Source: an uncultured Opitutia bacterium
GTDB taxonomy: Bacteria > Verrucomicrobiota > Verrucomicrobiia > Opitutales > UBA953
Direction of reading: 5' to 3'
DNA: 14,830 nucleotides
Assembly (NCBI GenBank): GCA_903879465.1
Contig: CAIRLQ010000245.1
Coordinates: forward strand, 1-14,830
In this document: piece after piece, positions 7,467 to 13,809 of the stretch
Position numbering within the stretch: the stretch's first letter is position 1
Layout of the letters: each line of letters begins with the position of its first letter
Position numbers and translations under genes: made by a program
Notes under the pieces: model-generated
Told to the model about the DNA's origin: nothing
The model's input: only the letters and a program-made list of their open reading frames with translations
Databases searched by the model: none

Positions 7467-7555
7467 GGTAGGGCTGACCGGCCCGGTCAGCCGCGGTTGA
7501 GCGAGCCGCTCAACCCTACCTAGATACAGCGGAGGTGATGTCATCGCATACCTAC
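7467..7555. repeat. REP-like array D: inverted pair plus third unit
   Basis: Unit D1 (7468-7492, plus orientation) has a GTAG foot and perfect 9-bp arms GGCTGACCG/CGGTCAGCC around GCC. Unit D2 (7495-7519, minus orientation) has perfect 9-bp arms GGTTGAGCG/CGCTCAACC around AGC, ending in CTAC. D1 and D2 therefore face tail to tail, bounded by GGTAGGG (7467-7473) and CCCTACC (7514-7520). Unit D3 (7531-7555, minus orientation) has GTGAT/ATCGC arms around GTC. The minus-strand linker from D3 to D2, CCTCCGCTGTATCTAGGTAG, matches the other linkers. Confidence 0.82.
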
Positions 7556-7567
7556 CCAAACAAGAAG

Positions 7568-7583
7568 GGCGCCTTACGGCGCC
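7568..7583 (-). terminator. candidate terminator after the beta-propeller gene
   Basis: GGCGCC (7568-7573) and GGCGCC (7578-7583) pair around a four-base loop. On the minus strand the stem is followed by CTTCTTGTTT, a fair but interrupted T-rich tail. It lies about 55 bases beyond the stop of the minus-strand propeller gene. A stronger hairpin without a T-tract (CTGCC-a-GCGG/CCGC-c-GGCAG, 7612-7635) sits immediately after the stop. Confidence 0.45.
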
Positions 7584-7637
7584 ACATCCTTCTGCTTCGC
7601 AGCAGTTCACCCTGCCAGCGGTTCCCCGCCGGCAGGC

Positions 7638-9176
7638 TTACTTGGCGGCCGGAATCTCGTTCAACGTATACCAGCCTTCGTCATGCCAAAGGCTATCGCC
7701 GGCCTGGGATTTCACGGTGGTCACGAGGTGATGGATGTGTCCGCGGACGAGACCATCGATAACGAGCCGCACCTTGAGTCCGTCGGCCGAAACGGTCGCC
7801 GACTTGACGGTGGGCGTGGTCTGATCGACCTCGGGGCTGCCGTAGCTCGCCTGATAGATGTAGGTAAAGGTATCCATCTTGTAGTTCTTCACGTCGGCGG
7901 CCAACGCGGCGTCGACTGGATGCGTGAACGTAACTTCAAACCCGTCGTTAAGCGCGGAGATATCATGCATATCGAAAGGCACCTTACCCTTGAAGCGGAC
8001 GCGTTCAAACGTGAACGGCTTCGAGCCGCGCGAACCCCAACCGCGATTGGAGCCACCGATAAACAACGTACCGTCTTCTTGGTCCATCCGAACGGGGATT
8101 AGGCCGGCTTCGAAACCAGCGAGGAAATGGAAGACGGCGCCCTGATAGAGCCCGTTCACAACTTCGAGATTCACACGCTGGACTTGCGAAGCGGTCTGCT
8201 CGCCGATGAGCATCTGGTTCTCCCATGGGCCGAACTTGCCCTTGGTCATATCGCAAGCGATGCCCGACGGTGAATTGCCGACGTGGCCATGCGGTAGGAT
8301 GACGGCGGGCGGAACGAAGTCCGGAAACTTCAGGCGCTCGGCGAGAATGCGCGAGCCACTGGCCGGCTCGGGCGGCGCTGGGAAATTCGCGAGGGCGGCA
8401 GACTTATTGCCCGTAGGGTTGCCCTGGAACGAACCAGGGCGCAGCCACTTGAGCGAAGAGGAGCCATTCCAGACGCCCTGATTGTCGGTGTAGAACATGT
8501 CACCTTTCTCATTGGCCCCGATGCCGCCCGGCGAACGGATGCCAGAAGTGGTGGGGATCATCTTGCCCTCGGGAGTGACGCGCACGCACCAGCCGCGCCA
8601 AGGCGAAAAAGCGTGGAATGAACCCGTGAGGCAGAGCACGACCCACACATCGCCGTTACGGTCAGGCTCGGAGCCAAAGGCGTATTCATGGTAATCGCCG
8701 TTGATGCCCCACTTGGAGCAGATGGAGTCGAAGCGATCAGCCTTACCGTCGCCGTTCGTATCGGTCAGACGTGTGAGCTCGGGGCGGTTGGTGGCGAAGA
8801 TTGATCCATCCTTCCAGAACATCCCGAGGGGTTCGTGTAGACTGGCGGCGAACTTGGTCCACTTGATTTTACTAAGATCGTCATCATAGGCACCTTCGGC
8901 GATCCAGACATCCCCCCGGCGCGTACCGATGGCGACTTTCTTACCAGGCATCAGCGCGATGGAGGAGACTTCGCAGACTTCACCCACGGGCGTGGGGATT
9001 TGGATGCGGTCGTAGAATTCAGACTGGCGCGCTTCGGATTTCTTCGTGTCAGACTTCTTGGCGGCTTTCGGAGCGGCTTTCGGGGCCGCTTTCGGGGCGT
9101 TGACGGCCTTGGCAGGTGCCGCGTTCAGGCCGGCGGTCAGCGCGATCAGCGCGAGGAAGAGGGAGAGTTTTTTCAT
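7638..9176 (-). CDS. secreted beta-propeller protein, sorbosone/glucose dehydrogenase-like
   Basis: Exported 512-residue protein. It has a signal peptide (MKKLSLFLALIALTAGLNA), then a low-complexity APKA-repeat/Lys-rich linker to about residue 50, then a six-bladed-propeller-like body. Blade-type motifs include ALMPGKKVAIGTRRGDVWIA (74-93), EPLGMFWKDGSIFATN, GSEPDRNGDVWVV, SGIRSPGGIGANEKGDMFYT and NSPSGIACD. DTNGDGKADRFD (139-150) looks like a DxNxDG calcium-binding loop inserted in a blade. This pattern is typical of the PVC proteins annotated as putative membrane-bound dehydrogenases or L-sorbosone dehydrogenases; quinone-dependent sugar or alcohol oxidation is a family-level inference and no catalytic residue is proven here. 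The ending (about 440-512) is a beta-rich extension with His482/His483. It starts 21 bases after the cytochrome c/PA14 gene, so the two are surely one operon and may exchange electrons. Confidence 0.85.
   Translation of the reverse strand: MKKLSLFLALIALTAGLNAAPAKAVNAPKAAPKAAPKAAKKSDTKKSEARQSEFYDRIQIPTPVGEVCEVSSIALMPGKKVAIGTRRGDVWIAEGAYDDDLSKIKWTKFAASLHEPLGMFWKDGSIFATNRPELTRLTDTNGDGKADRFDSICSKWGINGDYHEYAFGSEPDRNGDVWVVLCLTGSFHAFSPWRGWCVRVTPEGKMIPTTSGIRSPGGIGANEKGDMFYTDNQGVWNGSSSLKWLRPGSFQGNPTGNKSAALANFPAPPEPASGSRILAERLKFPDFVPPAVILPHGHVGNSPSGIACDMTKGKFGPWENQMLIGEQTASQVQRVNLEVVNGLYQGAVFHFLAGFEAGLIPVRMDQEDGTLFIGGSNRGWGSRGSKPFTFERVRFKGKVPFDMHDISALNDGFEVTFTHPVDAALAADVKNYKMDTFTYIYQASYGSPEVDQTTPTVKSATVSADGLKVRLVIDGLVRGHIHHLVTTVKSQAGDSLWHDEGWYTLNEIPAAK
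9061..9099 (-). repeat. 12-base tandem repeat encoding APKA units
   Basis: Three consecutive 12-base units (9061-9072, 9073-9084, 9085-9096; GCGGCTTTCGGR with one C/G change) and the start of a fourth encode the repeated Ala-Pro-Lys-Ala linker between signal peptide and propeller. The copy number could vary between strains by slippage. Confidence 0.75.
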
Positions 9177-9197
9177 AAGTTTGTTTTCCGTGGATGT

Positions 9198-10775
9198 TTA
9201 TCGGAGGTTGTAGGCGAGCACGGCGGATTCGCCGGGCTTAAGCGTGACCGTGAGGGATTTACCAGCGTCGTTCGCGCGAGGAGCAACGCCGTTAAGCCAG
9301 CGAATCTGCAGCAAACCGCCGACGTCCGTCAAACCGTCGGAAGGCCCCGTGACGGCCGGCCCGCGTGCCAGCACGACGGTGACCGCCTTGTCGCCCGTGA
9401 CTTTGATGGTGCGGGTGAGCGTGGACTTGCCCGAGGCTTCTTCCGCAACCCAGGCATCGGACACCGCGAAACCTTCGCCGGCGGACTTGAAGGTTGGGTT
9501 GCCGAGCTTGTCCAAATCGTAGCCCTTGAACTCCGCCGCCACGGGCGTGCCAGTGAACTTCAAGTCAGCGCCTTGCTTCTCAGTGGTATAACGGATGACG
9601 GCCCCCGGTGCTCCAACATCCAGCAAAATGGCCTGCTCGTCGGAAACCTTAATCACACCCGTACCAGCGGGCGGCTCATTGCCCGCACCGCGGTCGGTCC
9701 AGTGATGACCCCCGTCCATGAACTTACCCGACCAGAGCAGCTCGGCGGCAACGTTGTCGGCACTATAGGCCAGGTTCATGCCATTGGGAAAACCGATGCC
9801 GATAGCACGCGGCGAAGTGCCACCGATGAAATTACGGTAGATCGCGGCGACGCCGTCCTTCGGCTGAATCGGAATGGAGACGCGCGGCTTCGCAGTCTTG
9901 GCGGAGCTCTTGGCGCTCGACACCCATTTGAAGTCCTTGTCCTTCGGCCCCTTGACGCCGAGGATCACAACCGCCTGTCCAGCGCCCTGCACATATTCAA
10001 CGCGCACCGGAACGGAGCCCTGTTTCAACATGACCGGCACTTCCTTGACGCGCCCGCCGACAGGGGCGATGCCCTTGATCTCGGCGATGCGTTCGCCGCC
10101 GACATAAAGCGCGCCGAAGTCATCGCAATCGAAGACAAACGTGTACTTCCCCTCTTGCTTGGCCTCGAACTGTGCCGTCCAGATCATCGCGTAATTGTTC
10201 TTCATGCCGGACTGTTCGGGATCGATGATGCCGGTGTTGAAATCCTCCATCAGCGCTGGCTTCAACTTTGAGAAGTCGGGCATCTCTTTCCATTCACCCT
10301 TATAAAGAGTGCCGACGAGGTTCTTCAGGAGCGACTGGCCGACGGGAAACGGATGGTCCGCGAGCAGCTCTTCGGCGGTCCACGGCTTGACGCGCGTACT
10401 TGTGGCAGCACGGACAGCCTTGACCTGATCCACGGTCACGACACCGGCCCGACCCGCAAACTTCTCGCGCACATAGGAAAGTGCGGCGGCAATCTTCTCG
10501 TCGCTCAGGACAGCGCCTTGCGGAGGCATTTCGATATTGTAAGCTTTGCGAGCGACCTCGACCGGCCCGGTCATTCCGTTGAGGACAATCTTGATGGCGC
10601 GGTCGGGCAGGCCCTTAGGCCAGTCGCTGCCGTAGAGCGGCGGGAGACCATTGAGGCCCTTGCCATCGGGGCCGTGGCAGGCCACGCAGAGCGTGTTATA
10701 AACTTGGGCGCCATCTTCGGCGGCAGCGGCAAAGAGCGCCGAAACCAGAAGGGCGAAAAGCGACGAGGTGCGCAT
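9198..10775 (-). CDS. secreted cytochrome c with PA14 domain
   Basis: Exported 525-residue protein, probably an electron acceptor or carbohydrate-binding partner in the periplasm. Signal peptide MRTSSLFALLVSALFAAAA. A class-I cytochrome c domain covers about 20-107: heme site CVACH (Cys30, Cys33, His34) followed by GPDGKGLNGLPPL, with Met83 in NIEMPPQG as likely axial ligand. Residues about 150-275 are a PA14 domain (GIIDPEQSGMKNNYAMIWTA, then the EGKYTFVFDCDDFGALYVGG core), a fold that often binds glycans. Residues 300-525 are beta-rich and resemble the region seen in PVC heme-binding/dehydrogenase proteins (RNFIGGTSPRAIGIGFPNG). It is first in a two-gene operon, 21 bases ahead of the propeller gene. 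A 5-bp hairpin abuts the start codon. Cytochrome and PA14 calls are firm; the partner and substrate are inferred. Confidence 0.92.
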   Translation of the reverse strand: MRTSSLFALLVSALFAAAAEDGAQVYNTLCVACHGPDGKGLNGLPPLYGSDWPKGLPDRAIKIVLNGMTGPVEVARKAYNIEMPPQGAVLSDEKIAAALSYVREKFAGRAGVVTVDQVKAVRAATSTRVKPWTAEELLADHPFPVGQSLLKNLVGTLYKGEWKEMPDFSKLKPALMEDFNTGIIDPEQSGMKNNYAMIWTAQFEAKQEGKYTFVFDCDDFGALYVGGERIAEIKGIAPVGGRVKEVPVMLKQGSVPVRVEYVQGAGQAVVILGVKGPKDKDFKWVSSAKSSAKTAKPRVSIPIQPKDGVAAIYRNFIGGTSPRAIGIGFPNGMNLAYSADNVAAELLWSGKFMDGGHHWTDRGAGNEPPAGTGVIKVSDEQAILLDVGAPGAVIRYTTEKQGADLKFTGTPVAAEFKGYDLDKLGNPTFKSAGEGFAVSDAWVAEEASGKSTLTRTIKVTGDKAVTVVLARGPAVTGPSDGLTDVGGLLQIRWLNGVAPRANDAGKSLTVTLKPGESAVLAYNLR

Positions 10776-10776
10776 A

Positions 10777-10789
10777 GGGGTGTGACCCC
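10777..10789 (-). promoter_or_regulatory. hairpin abutting the start codon of the cytochrome c gene
   Basis: GGGGT (10777-10781), GTG, ACCCC (10785-10789) form a perfect 5-bp inverted repeat one base upstream of the minus-strand ATG (10773-10775), exactly where a ribosome site would be. No purine-rich Shine-Dalgarno is visible instead. It may lower translation initiation or be an operator; this is speculative. Confidence 0.35.
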
Positions 10790-10849
10790 ATCAAGTCCCA
10801 TATTTTTAAGGGGGCAAGACGGATAGTAACGGAGAAAGGGCTGGCTAAG

Positions 10850-10868
10850 GCCCTCCTCTAGGAGGGCT
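10850..10868. repeat. perfect 8-bp hairpin with 3-base loop
   Basis: GCCCTCCT (10850-10857), CTA, AGGAGGGC (10861-10868). Stem length and 3-base loop match the REP-like units nearby, but there is no GTAG foot (CTAAGG stands in front instead), so membership is doubtful. Confidence 0.5.
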
Positions 10869-10910
10869 GAGTGAATGCGAGGCATGGGCCTGAATTCCCA
10901 TCCCAGGAAG

Positions 10911-10970
10911 GGGCAGCACCGCGTGGTGTCCTAGGCGACATGAGGTAGGGGCGGCTCTCCGAGCCATCCG
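10911..10970 (+). repeat. REP-like doublet F
   Basis: Unit F1 (10911-10934) is GGGGCAGCACCGCGTGGTGT then CCTA, with one mismatch in the stem and loop CGC. The linker CCTAGGCGACATGAGGTAG leads to unit F2 (10946-10970), which has a GTAG foot and GGCTC/GAGCC arms around TCC. Order, spacing and orientation are the same as in arrays B and E. Confidence 0.75.
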
Positions 10971-11021
10971 AAGTGCAAAGGTGCATAAGCTCCGGGTGCA
11001 GGGTGCGGCAACTTGCATCGG

Positions 11022-11133
11022 GTATGGGCAGCACCGCGTGCTGCCCTAGATTGCCTTTAGGGTGGGGCGCCACTGCGTGGCGTCCGTGGGGGACAGACGT
11101 CGATAGGTCGGACAACTTGCCCGGCTCATCGAT
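11022..11133 (+). repeat. REP-like doublet E with conserved tail
   Basis: Unit E1 (11022-11049) has perfect 9-bp arms GGGCAGCAC/GTGCTGCCC around CGC. The linker CCTAGATTGCCTTTAGGGTG leads to E2 (11061-11085), with CGCCAC/GTGGCG around TGC and a G-T plus two G-C extension. The tail continues to ACTTGCCCGGCTCATCGAT (11115-11133), an exact inverted copy of 5269-5287. The two units and linker align base by base with 5189-5253. Confidence 0.8.
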
Positions 11134-11161
11134 CGCAGCTCTACAAACAGAGGCGACGCAC

Positions 11162-11180
11162 TAGGTCACCACGCGGTCCC
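11162..11180 (-). repeat. REP-like remnant
   Basis: On the minus strand, GGGACCGCGTGGTGACCTAG resembles unit F1 (CACCGCGTGGTGTCCTAG). It lies 15 bases beyond the stop of the minus-strand ClpP-like gene. It lacks a GTAG foot and a full stem, so it is at best a decayed copy. Confidence 0.4.
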
Positions 11181-11194
11181 AACCCGACCCTGCC

Positions 11195-12532
11195 TTAGCG
11201 GGCGCGATATAAACCCTGCGGGTCGTAGACCCACCAAGCGTCAAACGGGTTGGCCAAGGCGGGTAGCTCAAAATACGGCCGACCTTTGTCATCGAGGCGT
11301 GAACTGATACCCGAAATCTCGGTGCGGGTCGGTGGCTGAGGGAGCGGCATTGGCGTCGGTGCCGGAGGCTGGGGGACGGGCAACAAGTCGAGGATCGAGG
11401 TTTCTTCGATGCGCTCGACGACGTTATCGACCCACTTAAGTTCCTTGGCCTTGTCACCAAAGGCCTGCCAGTCGCCCGTGGAATCGTTCGCATACATCTG
11501 CTTCACAAACTCCTCGAGGGAAATACCCATCTTCTTGGCCACCGGGGTGGCGAGGCGATCGAACCACTTGGAGGTGAAATCGATCTGCTCCTTGAGCACC
11601 GTCATATTACCACGCACGGTATTCGAAGCCTGATGGTGCAGGAGAATCGTGTTGGGATAGCAGAACGAGCGCTCGGCGAGGGTGCAGATCACCGCGGTCA
11701 TCGAAGCGGCGAAACCTTTTACGACGACGTAGACCGGAGCCTTCGACGCGGCCATCGTCTTCTGGATCTGGTAACCGGCGGCGACGGAGCCGCCCGGCGA
11801 GTTATCCACGACAATGAAGATGGGGAATTCGGAGGACTGGTTATTATAGAACGCGATGCGCTGGCAGACGTAGTCGGCAAGCTGCTCGGTCACGACACCG
11901 TTGAACGAGATGCGGCGGTCGCTGATATAAAGGACGCCGTCGACGAGCGGATCCTTGAGTAACTTGGCCTTGGCCTTGCTGGCGACCTTGCGGGCTTCGT
12001 CTTCTTTCTGGAAACGTTGAATCTCATTGGAGAGACGGGCAACGGTGTTGGCGGCCTCGAGCTGGAGCTGCTTGGACTCGGCTTCGAGTTCGCGGATCTT
12101 ATTCGAACGTTCGGTGAGGCGGGCGCCCGAACGGGCGGACTCCAGGGCGGCCTGGCGCTCGAGCTTGGCGCGCTCATCTTCCAGCGCAGCGGCTTCGGCG
12201 GCAGCCTTGGCGAGCCGCAGCGAGCGCTCCACGGTCAGGCGCGAGACCTCGGCGTTGAGCGGGGCGAGCTCTTCGGCGCGCTTAGCTTCAGCCAGCGAAA
12301 GTTCGGCGTCGATGCGGGCCTTCTCGCCGCGCATGCGCTCCACTTCCTTGAGCGCAGCCTTCTGCTCAGGAGTGACCTCATCGCGCGGCGGTACGCCGGG
12401 AGTCTGGGCGGGAATGCTGGCCGCGGGAGCAGCGTCAGGCGCGGCGACGGCAGGCTTCGCCGTCTGGGCGAACGCCGGCGAGGCGACCAGGGCGGCGAGC
12501 GCGAAGGCGCGCAGGAAAGAGCGAGAATGCAT
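11195..12532 (-). CDS. exported ClpP-like serine protease with N-terminal coiled coil (paralogue 1)
   Basis: The 445-residue protein has a signal peptide (MHSRSFLRAFALAALVASPAFA), an Ala/Pro linker, and a long charged helical region (about 52-190, Glu/Arg/Ala/Leu-rich, coiled-coil-like). A ClpP-fold domain follows (about 193-380) and then a Pro-rich segment (385-403). The triad maps to Ser277 (GFAASMTA), His300 (LLHHQAS) and Asp354 (STGDW); IVVDNSPGGSVAAGY matches the ClpP oxyanion/strand region. The last 30 residues (GRPYFELPALANPFDAWWVY then DP) are shared with the adjacent paralogue. ClpP normally works in the cytoplasm with an ATPase; an exported version needs another way to receive substrate. 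It starts 18 bases after the paralogue's stop, so the two are one operon. No Shine-Dalgarno is seen. The fold is secure; location and activity are inferred. Confidence 0.88.
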   Translation of the reverse strand: MHSRSFLRAFALAALVASPAFAQTAKPAVAAPDAAPAASIPAQTPGVPPRDEVTPEQKAALKEVERMRGEKARIDAELSLAEAKRAEELAPLNAEVSRLTVERSLRLAKAAAEAAALEDERAKLERQAALESARSGARLTERSNKIRELEAESKQLQLEAANTVARLSNEIQRFQKEDEARKVASKAKAKLLKDPLVDGVLYISDRRISFNGVVTEQLADYVCQRIAFYNNQSSEFPIFIVVDNSPGGSVAAGYQIQKTMAASKAPVYVVVKGFAASMTAVICTLAERSFCYPNTILLHHQASNTVRGNMTVLKEQIDFTSKWFDRLATPVAKKMGISLEEFVKQMYANDSTGDWQAFGDKAKELKWVDNVVERIEETSILDLLPVPQPPAPTPMPLPQPPTRTEISGISSRLDDKGRPYFELPALANPFDAWWVYDPQGLYRAR

Positions 12533-12550
12533 AGGTGTTGGTTTTAAAAA

Positions 12551-13744
12551 TTAGCGGAGAATGTATTCGACCGTCGGGTCGAAGAGCCACCAGACATCGC
12601 AGGGGCCGAGCGGTGGAAGCGCCAAGCGAGGACGGCCGTCTCGCGTCTGGCCAGCGTCGACGAACCCCTCGGGCATGATCTCCGTGGGCTTGGGCTCGGC
12701 GCCCGCGCTAAAGAAAGAGTCCTCAGTCATCCGCTCGACGACGTTAGTGACCCAATGCAGGCGGGCGGCGTCGTCGCCGGTGACCTTCCAGTCGCCGGTG
12801 GACACCGACTTATACATCTGGGCCACGAAGTCCTCGACCGAGACGCCGGCGCGGAAGGCGACTTTTACGAAGATGCGCTCGACCCAGACCTTGCTCCACT
12901 TGAGCTGCTCCTTGAGCTGCGTCACATTGCCACTCAATCCGCTCGAAGCCTGGTGGTGCAGCACAATCGTCTGCGGGTAGACAAAGGAGCGCTTGGCCAT
13001 GGTGGTGATGATGGCGGCCATCGAGGCAGCGTAACCCTTGACGACAACGAACACCGGCGCCTTCGAAGTCTCCATGGCTTGGAGCATCATGTAGCCCGAC
13101 ATCACGGAGCCGCCGGGCGAGCGGTCGATGACGATGAAGATCGGGGCTTCGTCATCGAGTGCATTGTAAAACGCGATTCGGCCGCAGACGAATGCGGCGA
13201 GCTTGTCGTCGACGCGTCCGTTGAACGGGATACGGCGGTCAGAGATGTGCAACACACCGTCGATCAACGGATCTTTCGGGTAGGCAAGCTGGGCGTGCGA
13301 AGCGATATCGGCGGCCTTCTGCTGGAGCTTGGCGATCTGCGCGACCGAGGCTACCTTAGCATACTCGACGGAAACCTGGGCGTTGGCGAGGCGGGCCTCG
13401 ACCTCCAGTTCGGCGCGGGCGCGATCCTTATCGGCGGATGCCACGGCCGACTTCGCGTTCGCAAGCGCAGCCTCGATGGCGAGACGTCCCTTCTCTGCTT
13501 CCGCGGGTGCGGCAGCCGCATCGGCCCGGGCGGCGCGCAACATCGCCTCGGCCTCGAGTTTACGCATTTCTAAGGTCTGCTGCAGTTGCGCAAGGCGACG
13601 CTGGGAAGCCGCGAGATCTAGGCGAGCCCGGATGACTTCCGTGTCCAGTTCGGCCTTGATGGTCTCGGGGGATTTCTTGACAGGGCCCTGCTGGGCCAGG
13701 AGGAGCGCACTGAGAAAAAGAGAGACAAGGGCCAGGCGCGACAT
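12551..13744 (-). CDS. exported ClpP-like serine protease with N-terminal coiled coil (paralogue 2)
   Basis: The 397-residue protein has a short signal peptide (MSRLALVSLFLSALLLA), then an Ala/Glu/Arg/Lys-rich helical region (about 25-150). The ClpP-fold domain (about 158-342) opens with KDPLIDGVLHISDRRIPFNG, nearly the same as KDPLVDGVLYISDRRISFNG in paralogue 1. The triad maps to Ser241 (GYAASMAA), His264 (VLHHQAS) and Asp318 (STGDW), with IVIDRSPGGSVMSGY upstream. The C-terminal module GRPRLALPPLGPCDVWWLFD is conserved with its partner, while the Pro-rich linker is absent. It is the first gene of the pair and is divergent from the phosphatidylserine decarboxylase gene, so its promoter must lie in 13745-13809. 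It probably arose with paralogue 1 by tandem duplication; the helical regions have diverged far more than the protease domains. They may assemble as a mixed ring. Confidence 0.88.
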   Translation of the reverse strand: MSRLALVSLFLSALLLAQQGPVKKSPETIKAELDTEVIRARLDLAASQRRLAQLQQTLEMRKLEAEAMLRAARADAAAAPAEAEKGRLAIEAALANAKSAVASADKDRARAELEVEARLANAQVSVEYAKVASVAQIAKLQQKAADIASHAQLAYPKDPLIDGVLHISDRRIPFNGRVDDKLAAFVCGRIAFYNALDDEAPIFIVIDRSPGGSVMSGYMMLQAMETSKAPVFVVVKGYAASMAAIITTMAKRSFVYPQTIVLHHQASSGLSGNVTQLKEQLKWSKVWVERIFVKVAFRAGVSVEDFVAQMYKSVSTGDWKVTGDDAARLHWVTNVVERMTEDSFFSAGAEPKPTEIMPEGFVDAGQTRDGRPRLALPPLGPCDVWWLFDPTVEYILR

Positions 13745-13809
13745 GGGGAGAACACTCTTTTGACAGATAAATGGTTCCCTTGAAGTCCTTTTTTGGCAAA
13801 TCTACCCAA

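Larger units (their letters stand above)
10776..11194. other. intergenic region rich in palindromic repeats, no gene
   Basis: This 419-base gap lies between the ends of two minus-strand units. It contains the hairpin at the cytochrome start, an AT-rich patch (10800-10808) that may belong to that gene's promoter, a hairpin at 10850-10868, REP-like doublets F and E, the conserved tail to 11133 and a REP remnant near 11162-11180. I see no coding sequence with any family resemblance. Confidence 0.6.

Noticed and set aside
9000..10271. 423-codon plus-strand open frame opposite the propeller and cytochrome genes
   Set aside because: Antisense to two recognisable exported proteins and spanning their junction; no domain or start signal supports it.
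12755..13573. 272-codon plus-strand open frame opposite the ClpP-like gene
   Set aside because: Complement of a conserved protease domain; the translation resembles no family.
13760..13788. TTGACA (13760-13765) as a -35 box for the phosphatidylserine decarboxylase gene
   Set aside because: The sequence 17-18 bases downstream (AAGTCC) is not a -10 box, so the match alone is not enough.
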